64,000 nucleotides of DNA. Source: Pirellulaceae bacterium (GTDB taxonomy: Bacteria; Planctomycetota; Planctomycetia; Pirellulales; Pirellulaceae). The position numbers and the translations under genes were made by a program. Below, piece by piece: positions 34,356 to 44,295 of the stretch. The first letter of the stretch is position 1; every line of letters starts with the position of its first letter. The DNA lies in contig JANQLU010000042.1 of assembly GCA_028280445.1 (NCBI GenBank), positions 62,001-126,000 of the forward strand, written 5' to 3'. The notes below the pieces were generated by a model, which made no database searches, was not told the DNA's origin, and saw nothing but the letters and a program-made list of their open reading frames with translations.

Positions 34356-34546
34356 CGGGAGGGCGAGGCTCCTGCCGGGAGGGCGAGGCTCCTGCCGGGA
34401 GGGCGAGGCTCCCGCCGAGCTTGATCCTGCGAGCGGCAAGGCGCTAGCCGCCGATTCGTTAGCGATTAAATACCGGCGGCTAACGCCTTGCCGCATACGG
34501 GTGGCTTTGCAATAAGCTTGCGGCTCGGCGGGAGCTTCGCCCTCCC
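34356..34546. repeat. Triplicated family B arm with family A hairpin
   Basis: GGGAGGGCGAGGCTCCTGCC occurs three times in tandem (period 20-21 bp, from 34356). A family A palindrome follows, then an opposed family B arm ending near 34546. It separates the protease and the small prodomain-like gene. Confidence 0.85.
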
Positions 34547-34586
34547 AAACAATTTCAAACTTGCATTGTATTAACGGGGATCGATT

Positions 34587-34835
34587 GTGACCGACCATCG
34601 TGAACAGTTACAAAAAGCTCGTGCGGCTAAGAAAAAAGCACTTGAGTTATATGGCGAACTCGATCTCGTCAATGGAATCGGCCTGTCGCACCAGGGCGGT
34701 GAATATCAGATAAAAATCAATCTTGTTGAAGAGTTGCCCCAACAGCTTTCACAACAATTGAATATAAAAAAAGAAATCGATGGCGTGAAAATCATCACCA
34801 AAGTTGTTGGGAAAATCAAAAAGCAGACACATTGA
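34587..34835 (+). CDS. Small prodomain-like protein paired with the protease
   Basis: An 82-residue protein from a GTG start. A basic helix (QLQKARAAKKKALELYGE) precedes a compact alpha/beta pattern (VNGIGLSHQGGEYQIKINL, then IKKEIDGVKIITKVVG). This layout resembles the inhibitor or chaperone-like N-terminal segment found fused to some bacterial trypsin-like proteases (V-G-x-G ... I-x-G-V-x-V). Its location after a protease lacking that segment suggests a split pro-region or an inhibitor. No sequence search was done, so the resemblance is by eye. Confidence 0.65.
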   Translation: MTDHREQLQKARAAKKKALELYGELDLVNGIGLSHQGGEYQIKINLVEELPQQLSQQLNIKKEIDGVKIITKVVGKIKKQTH

Positions 34836-34881
34836 TCATCGGCAATGCAGTGCTGGTTTTCAATCGATCATCCTGGATCTA

Positions 34882-37800
34882 CTATTCATCGTCGATGATC
34901 TCGGCGTCGATGATTTCCTTAAGCTCCTTTTCTTCAGACTCGCCGATTTTTTTCATGATTTCTTTGTAATTCTTTCGCGTCGCGCGAGCGGCTTTTTTGA
35001 GATCTTTGGCTTCTGGCAACGCTTCGGCCAATGCCAGGATCGGGTCCATCCAGGTTTGTAGAACTCGAAACTGATTTCGCAACACATCCAAAAAAGTGTG
35101 CGGAACTCGGTTGACCACCTGGATCCGCATCGGTTCGCGCGGTTTGTCGTCTTCGGCCTGTCGTGATTCGGCCAATGCGGCCTGAATCGCTTTGGCGGTT
35201 TCAATCGATTGTTGTGACGATTGCTGAGCGTGTTGGTTCAACAACGCTTTGATGCCATCTAACGACTCGTTGAATTTTGCCAGTTCGGCAACCGCACTTC
35301 CGATTCCCTGAAGTGTTTCCAGTTGAACAGAATTGTCTTCCTGATCCTCCGGTTGATCAATCATTTTTCTGACACCAGCGTCCACGGCAGCTCGGATTTC
35401 ACTCAACCCGTCGGCAAACGTTGACATTTGGGCAATGACCTGGCCAAATTTGTCGTCTCCGGCAACATTGCCTAACATCAAATTGCGTTTAAATGTTCGT
35501 TTGATGTCTGCCCATCGTGCGGACTCTTCATCATTGGCATGACCAGTAAGTTGTTTGAATTTCAATAAATTAGCTTCGGCACCGGTGGTCAGCGTTTGGG
35601 CCTGGTTTTCAAAATGAGCGTCAATCAAAACTTGCAGCTCATGATCGTTCATGATCGGATTGACGCGCTCGGCCATTTTATTCATATCGCGATACGAACC
35701 TTGAAGTTTAAATGGTGGTTCGGTTCGATAATCTTCCGCTTGGGCTGCGGAATCGATGTACAGGCGGTTAACTTTCAAAACGACTTCGCGAATCGCCATC
35801 AATTTTCGCATGACCGAAACAAACTCGTTGATTTCCTCGATCGAGTAATTTCCTTCGAGCGACGTTCCTGGGGGCTCGTCTGATTTGGCCATGTCGATGA
35901 TTGAATAAATATCGTTGCGGCTACGGCTGTTCAAACGTGCCAGCGTTGGATTCGAAGTCAAACAGTTTTCCAGATAGCTCAACTCAAACGCTTCGGATCG
36001 ATCCCCGATAACGTCGCCGAGGTTATAAGTATCGGCACGGTTGGCCAACATATCGGGGATCTGGAATTTTTCGCCGCTTTCGGTGTACGGGTTTCCAGCC
36101 ATGACCACACAAACTTTTCGGCCGCGCAAGTCATACGTTCGCGTTTGTCCTTTGAATACGCCTTCGATACGTCGCGTGGCGTCACAGAGCGAAATGAATT
36201 TCTGCAAAAATTCCGGGTTACAGTGCTGGATGTCATCGAGATAGATCATCACGTTGTCGCCCATCTCTAACGCCAGGTTGAGTTTTTCGACTTCTTCCCG
36301 TGCACTGGCATTCGGCGCTTCGGTTGGATCGAGCGACGTCACCTGGTGTCCAATCGCCGGGCCATTGATTTTCATAAATGTTAGCCCCAACCGATTCGCC
36401 AGGTATTCCATCAACGTTGTTTTTCCGTAACCGGGAGGCGAAATCAGGAGCAACAATCCCATCAAGTCCGTTCGTTTTTCTTCGCCGATTTCGCCAATCT
36501 GTTTAGCGAGGTTAGCGCCGACAATCGGCAAATATACGTCGTTGATCAGTTTATTGCGGACAAACGACGTGAGGACACGCGGTTTGAATTCATCGAGCCG
36601 CAGTTCATGGCGTCGATTGTCGGTCAAGTGTTTTTTGAGTTCGACGTAAGAACGATATGCTGGCAGCGTGAATTGTTTGAACCGATAAACTCGCCCCATA
36701 AATTGATGATAATTCAGTCGATATTTTTTCCCGTCCAAATTGGAATGATCTCCCAACATACCCGTCAGTTCACGGGTTGCTTGGACCGAGGTCATTTCAA
36801 ATTTGCTATCGGTGACCAACAACATTGCCGCTTCGTCGAGCGTCTCGCCTTCGACTTCGACATGATTCGATTCGGCAAATGCGTCGAGCCATTGTCGCGT
36901 GATGAGATACCGGGCAGCCACCGCGAGGTTTTTTGACTTGGACGACTCGAATTGTTTGGTGCCACCGACGCGGTCGAGATGTTGGCGAAACTGTTCGACG
37001 AGTTCGCCTGCCACCTGGCTACATTTCGTTTGGTTATTGCCAGCAATAAATTCGTATAAATATCTTGCCGCGTTTTCACTTTCAGCGATTTCACCGATGT
37101 CGTTCTGTTTTACAAACGCTTGGATAACACCCATCAATTGATCGATGTAGTGTTGCCGATCGATATTGGTTTGGAACACTGATTCGGCCGACGAAGCGAC
37201 CCTCACTTTTTCCAACAGTGTTTTTGCATTGTCACGATCATTGGTTTGATGGTCTTTCCAAGCGACCAGCGCCAGCGCACGCTCTGATGGAGAATAGCGC
37301 AGCTGCCCGAGGCCGCGATGCAGATCGACCAACTCCGTCAAAATTCGCGACGCATCGTTGTCGTGGACCCCTTTGACATAACCTTCGGAGTAGCGCGGCG
37401 CCATGAATTTCTGAACAAATGCGGTCAACGCCTCCAGTTCCATCTCGGCAAGGGAATCCAGTGAAATTTCTTCGCTGGTTTTTGCTTCGTTCAAAATCGT
37501 GTAAGCCAGGAACTCGGCGCGATAAACGTCACTATTTTCGGACTCGATGTTTTGCGCCCAAACATCACGGGTTGCTTCCAGGGCATCGTCGATGATCGGT
37601 TCAAAGAAATTTGTTCCGCTCAAATGGAAATTCCAAACGTCGTTTTTCAGAACAGTTGTCAGATCCAGCGGTTGAGTATTGACCGAGAATTTGTGTTTGC
37701 CAAACTGAATAATGGCATGTCCATCGACAAACAATTCTTTTTTATCACGGAGCTGGCGCGTCGCATCTTCACGGACCGTTTTCAACCGGCTTTGCACATC

Positions 37801-40314
37801 GTCGACTTTGACGGATTCATCCAGCTCGCCGAGCTTTTCGATGATGTCGCGGACTTTGTCGACCATCAAGTCGGCGGCAAAGTAACTGTTAATTTCGTCC
37901 TGCGTTTCAAAAGTCTGCAGTTTGGATGCGATCCCTTTCAGGATGCGATCTGCCGAGTTCATCAAAGCCGTTGCCCGTCGATTGCGGGCTTCGATGAGTT
38001 GTAATTTTTTGTTGTCAAACGCGGCGTAAACTTCTTCGCGCTTTTCCGCAAGCTGAACGATAAATTCGTCGAACTCCGAAAACCGGCCTTCGAGTTCTTC
38101 GATCTGCACCATCATCTTGGTCAGGAATTCATCGCATTTTTGTGGCGAATCACAAACGTCGAGATAGTTAACGACCGCTTGACCAAGCAATTTCAATTGC
38201 GAGTTGAATTCGGCAGCACCTTCGACCGACATCAACTCCTGAGTTTTCTTTTTCAGCCCGGCTCGGGTTTGATTGAGGCTGGAATAAATCACTGAAACAT
38301 TGTCAATGATCTGCGTTCGATGCGTGGCGTCATCGATTTTGAGATTACTGACAATGTCAACCAACATTTCCAATTCGTTAGCGGCGTTGTCAATCTCATC
38401 TTCCAGTTTTTTAGCCTGGGCAACAGTGGCAACTCCGTCGATCGATTGATTTTGCTGGCTGACTTTCTGATGGTAAGGCTTGAGTGCGTCGTCGCCTAAC
38501 AAAAATTGAACACAGCGATGCGACAGACGATCCGTTTGTTCGGCAATTTTGGTTTCCAGCGCCTGGACCGCATCGAGGTCGATATACTTGAGTTCTTTGA
38601 GCGAGATCACCTGCCCACGAACCAGTCGCAGATCCGACAGCGATTTCACGTATTCATCGATCGTGCGATACATCCGTGCGGCACTTTGCGTTACCGCTTC
38701 GTCCGCTTCGGCTTTCGCTTTTTTAAACGCCTCGTTGGTCGCCCGGCGGACGCGAACCACTTTGTCAAATTCATCGACAGCCGCCGTCGCACTTTCCTGA
38801 ATGTTCCGTAGCGATTCTGCCAGGTTGTGCGTTTTCTCGTCGGCCAACCAGAAATAGGTGTCGATGACGTCGGTCGATTTTTTCAACAGATCGACGTACA
38901 GATTTTGATAGCTGTCGTCTTTGCTGATCAAAGACAAAATTTCATTACATTCGGCCATCGCGCGAACGATATCGCGGTTGCCGATTTTGTACAAATAGGA
39001 ATCGGTCTTGGCTGACGTTTGGAAATCTGTATCGACAAACGGTGTCTGCCAGATCTGAATCGTATGATGCTTTTGCGGCGTTTCATCTGTTTTGAAATAC
39101 AACAAATGACCATTGTCAAACAGCGAAAACCCGTCGCAGATGATCGGCGTACCGACGACGCGTTCGATCATGTTGTAGGCCAACAACACGTAGTGGCCGG
39201 ATTTACGGGTGTAAAAGACGTACAGAAAATCTTCACCGTTGCCTGAATCGATGCGCTGTTCGAACAGCAGATCTTCGAGGTCGTTTTCAAAGATCTTGTG
39301 CATCCCCGATTGCAAGTAATAACCTTTGCTAAAGATCAATCCGTGATCCTCGGGCAGCAAAACGCAGGCGTCCGCGATGGCATCGAGCCGCGTGACCGAT
39401 TGTGTTTTTTCGTTGTAAACGAGGTAGCGAAATCGATCCTCGCGGAAAGGCCGCATTTTCAGGATGATCAGATTTCCGACCATCGAATACAAAATTTCCG
39501 CATCATCGAGTGTTTGGTCAGCATCCTCGACCGGTTCGCTGTAGATACCTTGTCCATCCGCTGTATTGTCTTCGATTTTGATCGTCAGGTCGCCGCCGAT
39601 CGTTTCAACAAACAGTCGATCTCCGATAGAAATGTGAGGGTGTTTTCCCTGTCGATGTTGATCGCGATGCGTTCGAACCCAGCGGAATTCGTGTTGCTGC
39701 GGAAATTTTAATTCGTGGTCGCTGCGGTTATCAATGTATTTCAGGCCATCGTCGGTCACCACAAATTTGAACGATTTAACATCGGTCGCACTTTTGCCAA
39801 CCTGGAACACGAAAAACAGATGCGGACCGATTTGTTGAAATTTAGAAAACGCCGTTTCTTTGTAGTATTTATAGAGCTGTGAAAAATCGTGCTCGAAATT
39901 CGGATCGGACAGTAGCTCGAGCGATTGCTCTTGAAAATGATTGTCTTCGAGTCGATAGACGGCGAACACATCCGACATTTTGGTGGTCGAGCGAAGTCCA
40001 ACACGGACGTTGTAGCCAAAGATAAAATTTTCGCCGACCTCCACCATGTCGCAGGCAACACAGTTGTTTTCGGTCGTCACACGATCGGTGGCAATCAATT
40101 CCGTCGGAATGGATCCGAAAACATCGCGTCGTGTTTCGTTGAGTTTGTGAAGTCGTTCCCGCAGGTCTTCGGCGTGAGTCGCCAGACGATTCTGGATAAT
40201 TTCGTAAGTGCTGCGCTCCAGTTGCGTCGAACCGGACTGCTGTGCGTCAGCAGAAGACGCATCGAAATTCTCCCGGGCTGTTTTATTTTCGACTTGTGCG
40301 GATGGTTCAGCCAT
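34882..40314 (-). CDS. Giant AAA+ ATPase (DUF3686/'DNA repair ATPase'-type)
   Basis: A 1810-residue protein; the ATG at 40314 is used, while an upstream TTG at 40323 would add three residues. The first half resembles the DUF3686 family (beta-rich segment to about 450, then long helical, coiled-coil-prone stretches). The AAA+ module is late: Walker A SPPGYGKTT with K1298, Walker B MIYLDDIQH, and a sensor-type MAGNPYTESG. The sequence ends in a Glu/Asp-rich tail. Family annotation mentions DNA repair, but the neighbours argue otherwise: it follows a flotillin and an NfeD-like gene on the same strand (119 bp from the flotillin stop, with a possible hairpin at 40371-40426). A membrane-microdomain remodelling role is therefore plausible. 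Confidence 0.88.
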   Translation of the reverse strand: MAEPSAQVENKTARENFDASSADAQQSGSTQLERSTYEIIQNRLATHAEDLRERLHKLNETRRDVFGSIPTELIATDRVTTENNCVACDMVEVGENFIFGYNVRVGLRSTTKMSDVFAVYRLEDNHFQEQSLELLSDPNFEHDFSQLYKYYKETAFSKFQQIGPHLFFVFQVGKSATDVKSFKFVVTDDGLKYIDNRSDHELKFPQQHEFRWVRTHRDQHRQGKHPHISIGDRLFVETIGGDLTIKIEDNTADGQGIYSEPVEDADQTLDDAEILYSMVGNLIILKMRPFREDRFRYLVYNEKTQSVTRLDAIADACVLLPEDHGLIFSKGYYLQSGMHKIFENDLEDLLFEQRIDSGNGEDFLYVFYTRKSGHYVLLAYNMIERVVGTPIICDGFSLFDNGHLLYFKTDETPQKHHTIQIWQTPFVDTDFQTSAKTDSYLYKIGNRDIVRAMAECNEILSLISKDDSYQNLYVDLLKKSTDVIDTYFWLADEKTHNLAESLRNIQESATAAVDEFDKVVRVRRATNEAFKKAKAEADEAVTQSAARMYRTIDEYVKSLSDLRLVRGQVISLKELKYIDLDAVQALETKIAEQTDRLSHRCVQFLLGDDALKPYHQKVSQQNQSIDGVATVAQAKKLEDEIDNAANELEMLVDIVSNLKIDDATHRTQIIDNVSVIYSSLNQTRAGLKKKTQELMSVEGAAEFNSQLKLLGQAVVNYLDVCDSPQKCDEFLTKMMVQIEELEGRFSEFDEFIVQLAEKREEVYAAFDNKKLQLIEARNRRATALMNSADRILKGIASKLQTFETQDEINSYFAADLMVDKVRDIIEKLGELDESVKVDDVQSRLKTVREDATRQLRDKKELFVDGHAIIQFGKHKFSVNTQPLDLTTVLKNDVWNFHLSGTNFFEPIIDDALEATRDVWAQNIESENSDVYRAEFLAYTILNEAKTSEEISLDSLAEMELEALTAFVQKFMAPRYSEGYVKGVHDNDASRILTELVDLHRGLGQLRYSPSERALALVAWKDHQTNDRDNAKTLLEKVRVASSAESVFQTNIDRQHYIDQLMGVIQAFVKQNDIGEIAESENAARYLYEFIAGNNQTKCSQVAGELVEQFRQHLDRVGGTKQFESSKSKNLAVAARYLITRQWLDAFAESNHVEVEGETLDEAAMLLVTDSKFEMTSVQATRELTGMLGDHSNLDGKKYRLNYHQFMGRVYRFKQFTLPAYRSYVELKKHLTDNRRHELRLDEFKPRVLTSFVRNKLINDVYLPIVGANLAKQIGEIGEEKRTDLMGLLLLISPPGYGKTTLMEYLANRLGLTFMKINGPAIGHQVTSLDPTEAPNASAREEVEKLNLALEMGDNVMIYLDDIQHCNPEFLQKFISLCDATRRIEGVFKGQTRTYDLRGRKVCVVMAGNPYTESGEKFQIPDMLANRADTYNLGDVIGDRSEAFELSYLENCLTSNPTLARLNSRSRNDIYSIIDMAKSDEPPGTSLEGNYSIEEINEFVSVMRKLMAIREVVLKVNRLYIDSAAQAEDYRTEPPFKLQGSYRDMNKMAERVNPIMNDHELQVLIDAHFENQAQTLTTGAEANLLKFKQLTGHANDEESARWADIKRTFKRNLMLGNVAGDDKFGQVIAQMSTFADGLSEIRAAVDAGVRKMIDQPEDQEDNSVQLETLQGIGSAVAELAKFNESLDGIKALLNQHAQQSSQQSIETAKAIQAALAESRQAEDDKPREPMRIQVVNRVPHTFLDVLRNQFRVLQTWMDPILALAEALPEAKDLKKAARATRKNYKEIMKKIGESEEKELKEIIDAEIIDDE

Positions 40315-40442
40315 AGAACTCAAGGGGTTTGAGCGAAATTGTAGACCGTTCGGTTTTAATAAAAGTGACTATCATTGCTCCGCTCGACCGGCGACGAGGC
40401 ATGTAACCGATCGGCGTTGCAATGATGAGCCAACGTGATCAC

Positions 40443-42557
40443 CTAAGTTTTATTCACCGTATTCAATTTCAACGAGCTGGCTGATTTTTTCGAAAGCCCT
40501 GTTCGATTGGCCATACTCATTAACCCTTGAAGTTTTCCGTAGACTCCCGCATCATCGGTCAGACCCATCATCTGGCCGATCAGCGCCGCGACTGACAGGT
40601 TTTTCAGATCGTTGCTGTCAACGCCGAACATGTTAACGTAGCGTTGCAACTCAGCTTGAAAATGTTCCGGGTCGCCATTGAAAAATGTTTCTTTGACGTC
40701 CGTCAGAACTTCGCTTTCACCGACCAGTCGGTCAACCTGTTTACCAGCCGTGATGCTATTGACGATCGACTCAAAGAATTTGTTGTCGCCACCGACAATG
40801 TCGATGTTGGCAGTCTTGAGTGATTCGGCAACCATCTCCGCTTGTGCTTCAGCGATTTCGCGCTGTGCATCGATCGCACTCAACTCAACTTCTTTTTCCT
40901 TGTTCAGGCGAAGCTTGAACTCTTCGTGCTCACGTCCAACGCCATCGAACAATTTCATGGCTTCAGCTTTTTGCGTGATACCCTTGGCGTCTGCCGAGAA
41001 TTTCAACTCGAGAACGTTCGCTTCAGCAGTACCTTCTTTTTCGATCGCAACGGCCAAAGCCTGTTTACCCTTGGCCTCAGCTTCGAGTTTCCGTTGAGCA
41101 ACGTGTGCTTCGGCTGTACCTTCTTTTTCCAATGCCGTCGCTTTAGCCACGGTGACTTCGGCATCGGCAAGACCTGGGGCCGCTTGTTCGGCTTGAGTTG
41201 CCTCGGCCAACATTTTCTTGGCGTCGGTTTCTCGAGAAGCGGCTGTCTTGCCTGCTTCGGCGCGGATCACAATTTGTTCCGCTTCGAATTCGGCTGCCTG
41301 TTTGCCCGCTTCGGCCGCTTTGACCTCTTTGACCAATTGTTGTTGCGCGATTTCTTCAGCACCGGTCACAGCAACGCGTTTGCTACGGTCGGCTCCTGCG
41401 AACTCACGAGTGTCTTTGATTTTCTCTTCTTCTTCGACAACCGCTCGTTCGACCATGACACGTTCGCGAATCACATCTTGGATGTTTTTCTTTTCGACCT
41501 CGACCGCTTTTTCTTTATCGATCTGGGCCAGGGTTACAACGCGTTCGCGTTCTGTCGCTTCGAGGCCGCGTTCTTTTTCAACACGTTCGGTTTCGACGGC
41601 ATCGGTTCGCTGTTTACTTTTTTCCGCCACGATCACCGATCGCAATTTGTTTTCTTCGGCCACGAGAATTTCTTCTTCGGTCGAAATACGTTCGGTTTCC
41701 GAGCGTTTACGTTCTTGTTGAGCGACGATTTCCGCTTCGGCGCGTTGCCGCGATCGAATCTCGGAGATTTCACGCGATTGTTTTTCTTCCGCTTCGGCTT
41801 GTTGTTTTTCGAGTTCGAGAATCGCTTCGCGGGCCTCGACATCTTGTTTGGTAATCGTTTTTTCTTTTTCGCGGCGGATAAAGTTGGCGCGGACGATTTC
41901 CTGGGCGGTCAAGTCGGTAATTTTCTTGATACCTTCAGAGTCCAAAACGTTGTTCGGATTCAGTTGGTTGAGATCCGTTTGTTCCAGGTAATCGATCGCA
42001 GCGTCGTCGAGGACGTAACCATTGAGGTCCGTGCCAATGATTTTGATAATTTCATCCCGGAATTCTTCACGGGAGTTGTACAGATCGACAAAATCAAACT
42101 GCTTACCAACAGTTTTGAGTGCTTCGGAGAATTTGGGTTCAAACAAATCAACCAGGGCTGCTTCACTGGACGCACGTTCGCAACCGAGGAATTGAGCAAC
42201 GTTGGCAACATCGGCTTCTTTTTTGTTCACACGAACAAAGAATGCCACTTTGATATCAGCACGAATATTGTCTTTACAGATCAAACCATCTTCGCCATTT
42301 CGGTCGATCTCGATCCGTTTGACCGAAATGTCCATCAACTCACCGCGGTGGATCACGGGGATGACAAACATGCCAGAAAAACTGACTTTGGTGCCACCCA
42401 TTCCGTTTCGGACGATGGCCGTACCTTGATCTACTTTGCGAAACAGTCGGATCAACATCACAAGGATGCCGACTACAAAAAAGAATAAAAATATTCCGCC
42501 GGTCCACAACACGCCTTGTAAGACATCAACTTGCGCTAGCAACACGTTGCTACTCAT
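40443..42557 (-). CDS. Flotillin/YqiK-like membrane scaffold protein
   Basis: A 704-residue protein. The ATG at 42557 shares its A with the TAA stop of the preceding NfeD-like gene (TAATG), and GGAG lies 8-9 nt upstream. One N-terminal membrane helix (LWTGGIFLFFFVVGILVMLI) precedes a band-7/SPFH domain (residues about 45-220) and a very long Glu/Ala/Lys-rich coiled coil (about 230-600). The C-terminal region is NIDIVGGDNKFFESIVNSI, typical of YqiK-like flotillins. Flotillins organise detergent-resistant membrane domains and pair with NfeD-type OB-fold partners, as here. The long open frame on the opposite strand is a shadow. Confidence 0.93.
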   Translation of the reverse strand: MSSNVLLAQVDVLQGVLWTGGIFLFFFVVGILVMLIRLFRKVDQGTAIVRNGMGGTKVSFSGMFVIPVIHRGELMDISVKRIEIDRNGEDGLICKDNIRADIKVAFFVRVNKKEADVANVAQFLGCERASSEAALVDLFEPKFSEALKTVGKQFDFVDLYNSREEFRDEIIKIIGTDLNGYVLDDAAIDYLEQTDLNQLNPNNVLDSEGIKKITDLTAQEIVRANFIRREKEKTITKQDVEAREAILELEKQQAEAEEKQSREISEIRSRQRAEAEIVAQQERKRSETERISTEEEILVAEENKLRSVIVAEKSKQRTDAVETERVEKERGLEATERERVVTLAQIDKEKAVEVEKKNIQDVIRERVMVERAVVEEEEKIKDTREFAGADRSKRVAVTGAEEIAQQQLVKEVKAAEAGKQAAEFEAEQIVIRAEAGKTAASRETDAKKMLAEATQAEQAAPGLADAEVTVAKATALEKEGTAEAHVAQRKLEAEAKGKQALAVAIEKEGTAEANVLELKFSADAKGITQKAEAMKLFDGVGREHEEFKLRLNKEKEVELSAIDAQREIAEAQAEMVAESLKTANIDIVGGDNKFFESIVNSITAGKQVDRLVGESEVLTDVKETFFNGDPEHFQAELQRYVNMFGVDSNDLKNLSVAALIGQMMGLTDDAGVYGKLQGLMSMANRTGLSKKSASSLKLNTVNKT

Positions 42558-43189
42558 TAAGTTTTCTCCCATTTTGCCAACTTGACGATGAATAGATCAG
42601 TCTCTTTCGAATGCGAGACGAGTTCGACCACATCGCCTTTTTTCAAAGTTTGACCGTTTTCAGTTCGTACATTGAGGACGATCGGTGGACCATCCTGTTT
42701 AATTTCAACCTGGCCAAATTTCTCGTTGACTTCGGATGTCTTCACGAGCGCTTTCTGGCCGATTAATTCATCTCTACTTTTCGATGGATCATTTCCTGTT
42801 TTGAACAGCGGAACCATCGGCATGATTGCGAATTTGGTTGCAAACAACGACACCAGAATACACGGCATGATGAACCACAGCATGACAATCATGCTGAAAT
42901 CAGTGTTCAAATAGTGATTGGTGATGACGGTTGCAATCCAAAAAAACAACGCAAAAAATGACATGAAGATCATCACGGGAACTTCCCCAAGGTGGAAAAA
43001 CCTCAGGACGTCACCGAAGTCAAATGATGCGTCGGCATCCACGTCGACATCGACATCCAGATCGAGATCGAACGCTTCGAGACCGAGAAAACCAAGAATA
43101 ACAAACAGCCAATAAAGGGTTACCAAACCCAGCAAGCTCGTTGCGATGAGGTTTGGGCCTTGGATCAACTCTTGTAGAAACTCAGCCAT
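42557..43189 (-). CDS. NfeD/YqiJ-like membrane protein with OB-fold domain
   Basis: A 210-residue partner of the flotillin. N-terminal hydrophobic segments (TSLLGLVTLYWLFVILGFLG; VPVMIFMSFFALFFWIATVI; IVMLWFIMPCILVSLFA) surround an acidic repeat (DLDLDVDVDVDADASFD). The soluble C-terminus (about residues 140-210: LIGQKALVKTSEVNEKFGQV, then LKKGDVVELVSHSKETD) is an OB-fold. GAGGA lies 7 nt before the ATG. The TAATG overlap with the next gene implies coupled translation and probably a 1:1 complex. Confidence 0.88.
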   Translation of the reverse strand: MAEFLQELIQGPNLIATSLLGLVTLYWLFVILGFLGLEAFDLDLDVDVDVDADASFDFGDVLRFFHLGEVPVMIFMSFFALFFWIATVITNHYLNTDFSMIVMLWFIMPCILVSLFATKFAIMPMVPLFKTGNDPSKSRDELIGQKALVKTSEVNEKFGQVEIKQDGPPIVLNVRTENGQTLKKGDVVELVSHSKETDLFIVKLAKWEKT

Positions 43190-43509
43190 TTTCAGTCCTC
43201 GAAACCGGATTTCGAAAATCTAGGTTGTGGTCAATTGGATGCTCAATCATGGCGCAATACATTTACTAACTTCCGAGTTCATTATTCGTTGAAATCGGAT
43301 TGTTCATGTTATAACAATTTTGCGAGAGTCGATTGGGCGCGAGACACCAATTCGCTCGGCGCAAACCGATAGCGCAAAAATTAAAAGTGCTTATTAAATC
43401 TCCCGAAAGATGGATGCCTAGAGGCATCGATACTTGTGCTGTGATTTTGCCCTTTATTCGACGCTTTCTCTCGGTTATTGGGCTAAATCCATGCAAAATC
43501 ATTCGGATT
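43190..43509. other. Upstream region of the NfeD-flotillin-AAA operon
   Basis: A short perfect hairpin, GATGCCT-AG-AGGCATC, lies at 43409-43424, and an AT-rich inverted repeat, TTGTT...AACAA, near 43297-43314 could include a minus-strand -10 box (TATAAC). Neither repeat family nor ORF is present. It presumably holds the operon promoter. Confidence 0.35.
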
Positions 43510-43974
43510 TCAAATGTTTTGAAGCGGCTCCAGCCAATATCTCAACAACTCGAACACCTGATCATAGATGCCGGGGTGTGTCGATTCCCGCGGACCCGCA
43601 ATATTCAAATTGTTGATTTGATATTGTGTCATCCATTGCGAGAGAGCGTCGTCGTCAATTTCTGACTCGAGATCAATCGCCAAACAAGGACGTTTGTTTT
43701 TTTGAGTCAGTTTAAATGTCAAACGTGTCCCGCCGGTCATTTTGCCGCGATACAAAATCAGTGTTCCGTCAGACTCAATGACGTTTTTTTCTGTCCGAAC
43801 AGCATAGTCACGTTCGGGTGTTTCCTTCAAAGCGTACTTGGCATCGATAGCGCCATCTTCGGCCAAGCGCCCTCGTGGACACCAACCACGATGCGGAATC
43901 CCGAGAACGATTGCCGCATCTAGTGCTGCGCGATCAACACCTGTTTGACCGCCGGAAATGATTTGCAAAGACAT
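43510..43974 (-). CDS. Putative molybdenum carrier-like protein
   Basis: A 154-residue cytoplasmic protein of the 'putative molybdenum carrier' family, related to the SLOG/YpsA-like Rossmann folds. The nucleotide-binding N-terminus is ISGGQTGVDRAALDAA, followed by GWCPRGRLAEDG and a late IAGPRESTHPGIYD. The name rests on a single characterised homologue, so binding of molybdenum cofactor here is uncertain. It is upstream of, and separated by 320 bp from, the NfeD gene. Confidence 0.8.
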   Translation of the reverse strand: MSLQIISGGQTGVDRAALDAAIVLGIPHRGWCPRGRLAEDGAIDAKYALKETPERDYAVRTEKNVIESDGTLILYRGKMTGGTRLTFKLTQKNKRPCLAIDLESEIDDDALSQWMTQYQINNLNIAGPRESTHPGIYDQVFELLRYWLEPLQNI

Positions 43975-44046
43975 ACAACAAAGTTTTGGCGAAGGTGAGA
44001 ATGTTTGAAGTGAATCTTAATCGCAGAGTGGTAGCGAGCAACAGAT

Positions 44047-44295
44047 GTAGGGCCGGTTCCCACCGGCCGTTTTTTTAGATTGGCGGGAGGGTGAGGCTCC
44101 TGCCGAACCGAAACAACACGTTTATGACTCGGCAGGAGCCTGATCCTGTGAGCGGCAAGGCGCTAGCCGCCGGTTCTTTTGCGCTTGGCACCAATGGTTC
44201 GTTTGCGCAACGTACCGGCGGCTAGCGCCTTGCCGCTCACGATAGCTTTGTCCACCAGTCAAGCCAACCAAACGGCCGGTGGGAACCGGCCCTAC
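44047..44295. repeat. Family D palindrome split by families B and A
   Basis: D arms at 44047-44069 and 44274-44295 are separated by an inverted family B pair (about 44083-44130) and a complete family A palindrome (44147-44240). The right D arm ends one nucleotide before the stop codon of the LysM gene. The nesting order D>B>A is clear. Confidence 0.85.

Noticed and set aside
40324..40442. Terminator between the flotillin and AAA+ genes
   Set aside because: The 8-bp stem at 40371-40378/40419-40426 has a 40-nt loop and no T-tract, so it was not listed as a terminator.
40842..42488. 548-codon open frame on the plus strand opposite the flotillin gene
   Set aside because: It is Phe-rich and is the antisense of the flotillin coiled coil. 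The flotillin frame has clear domains and the TAATG overlap.
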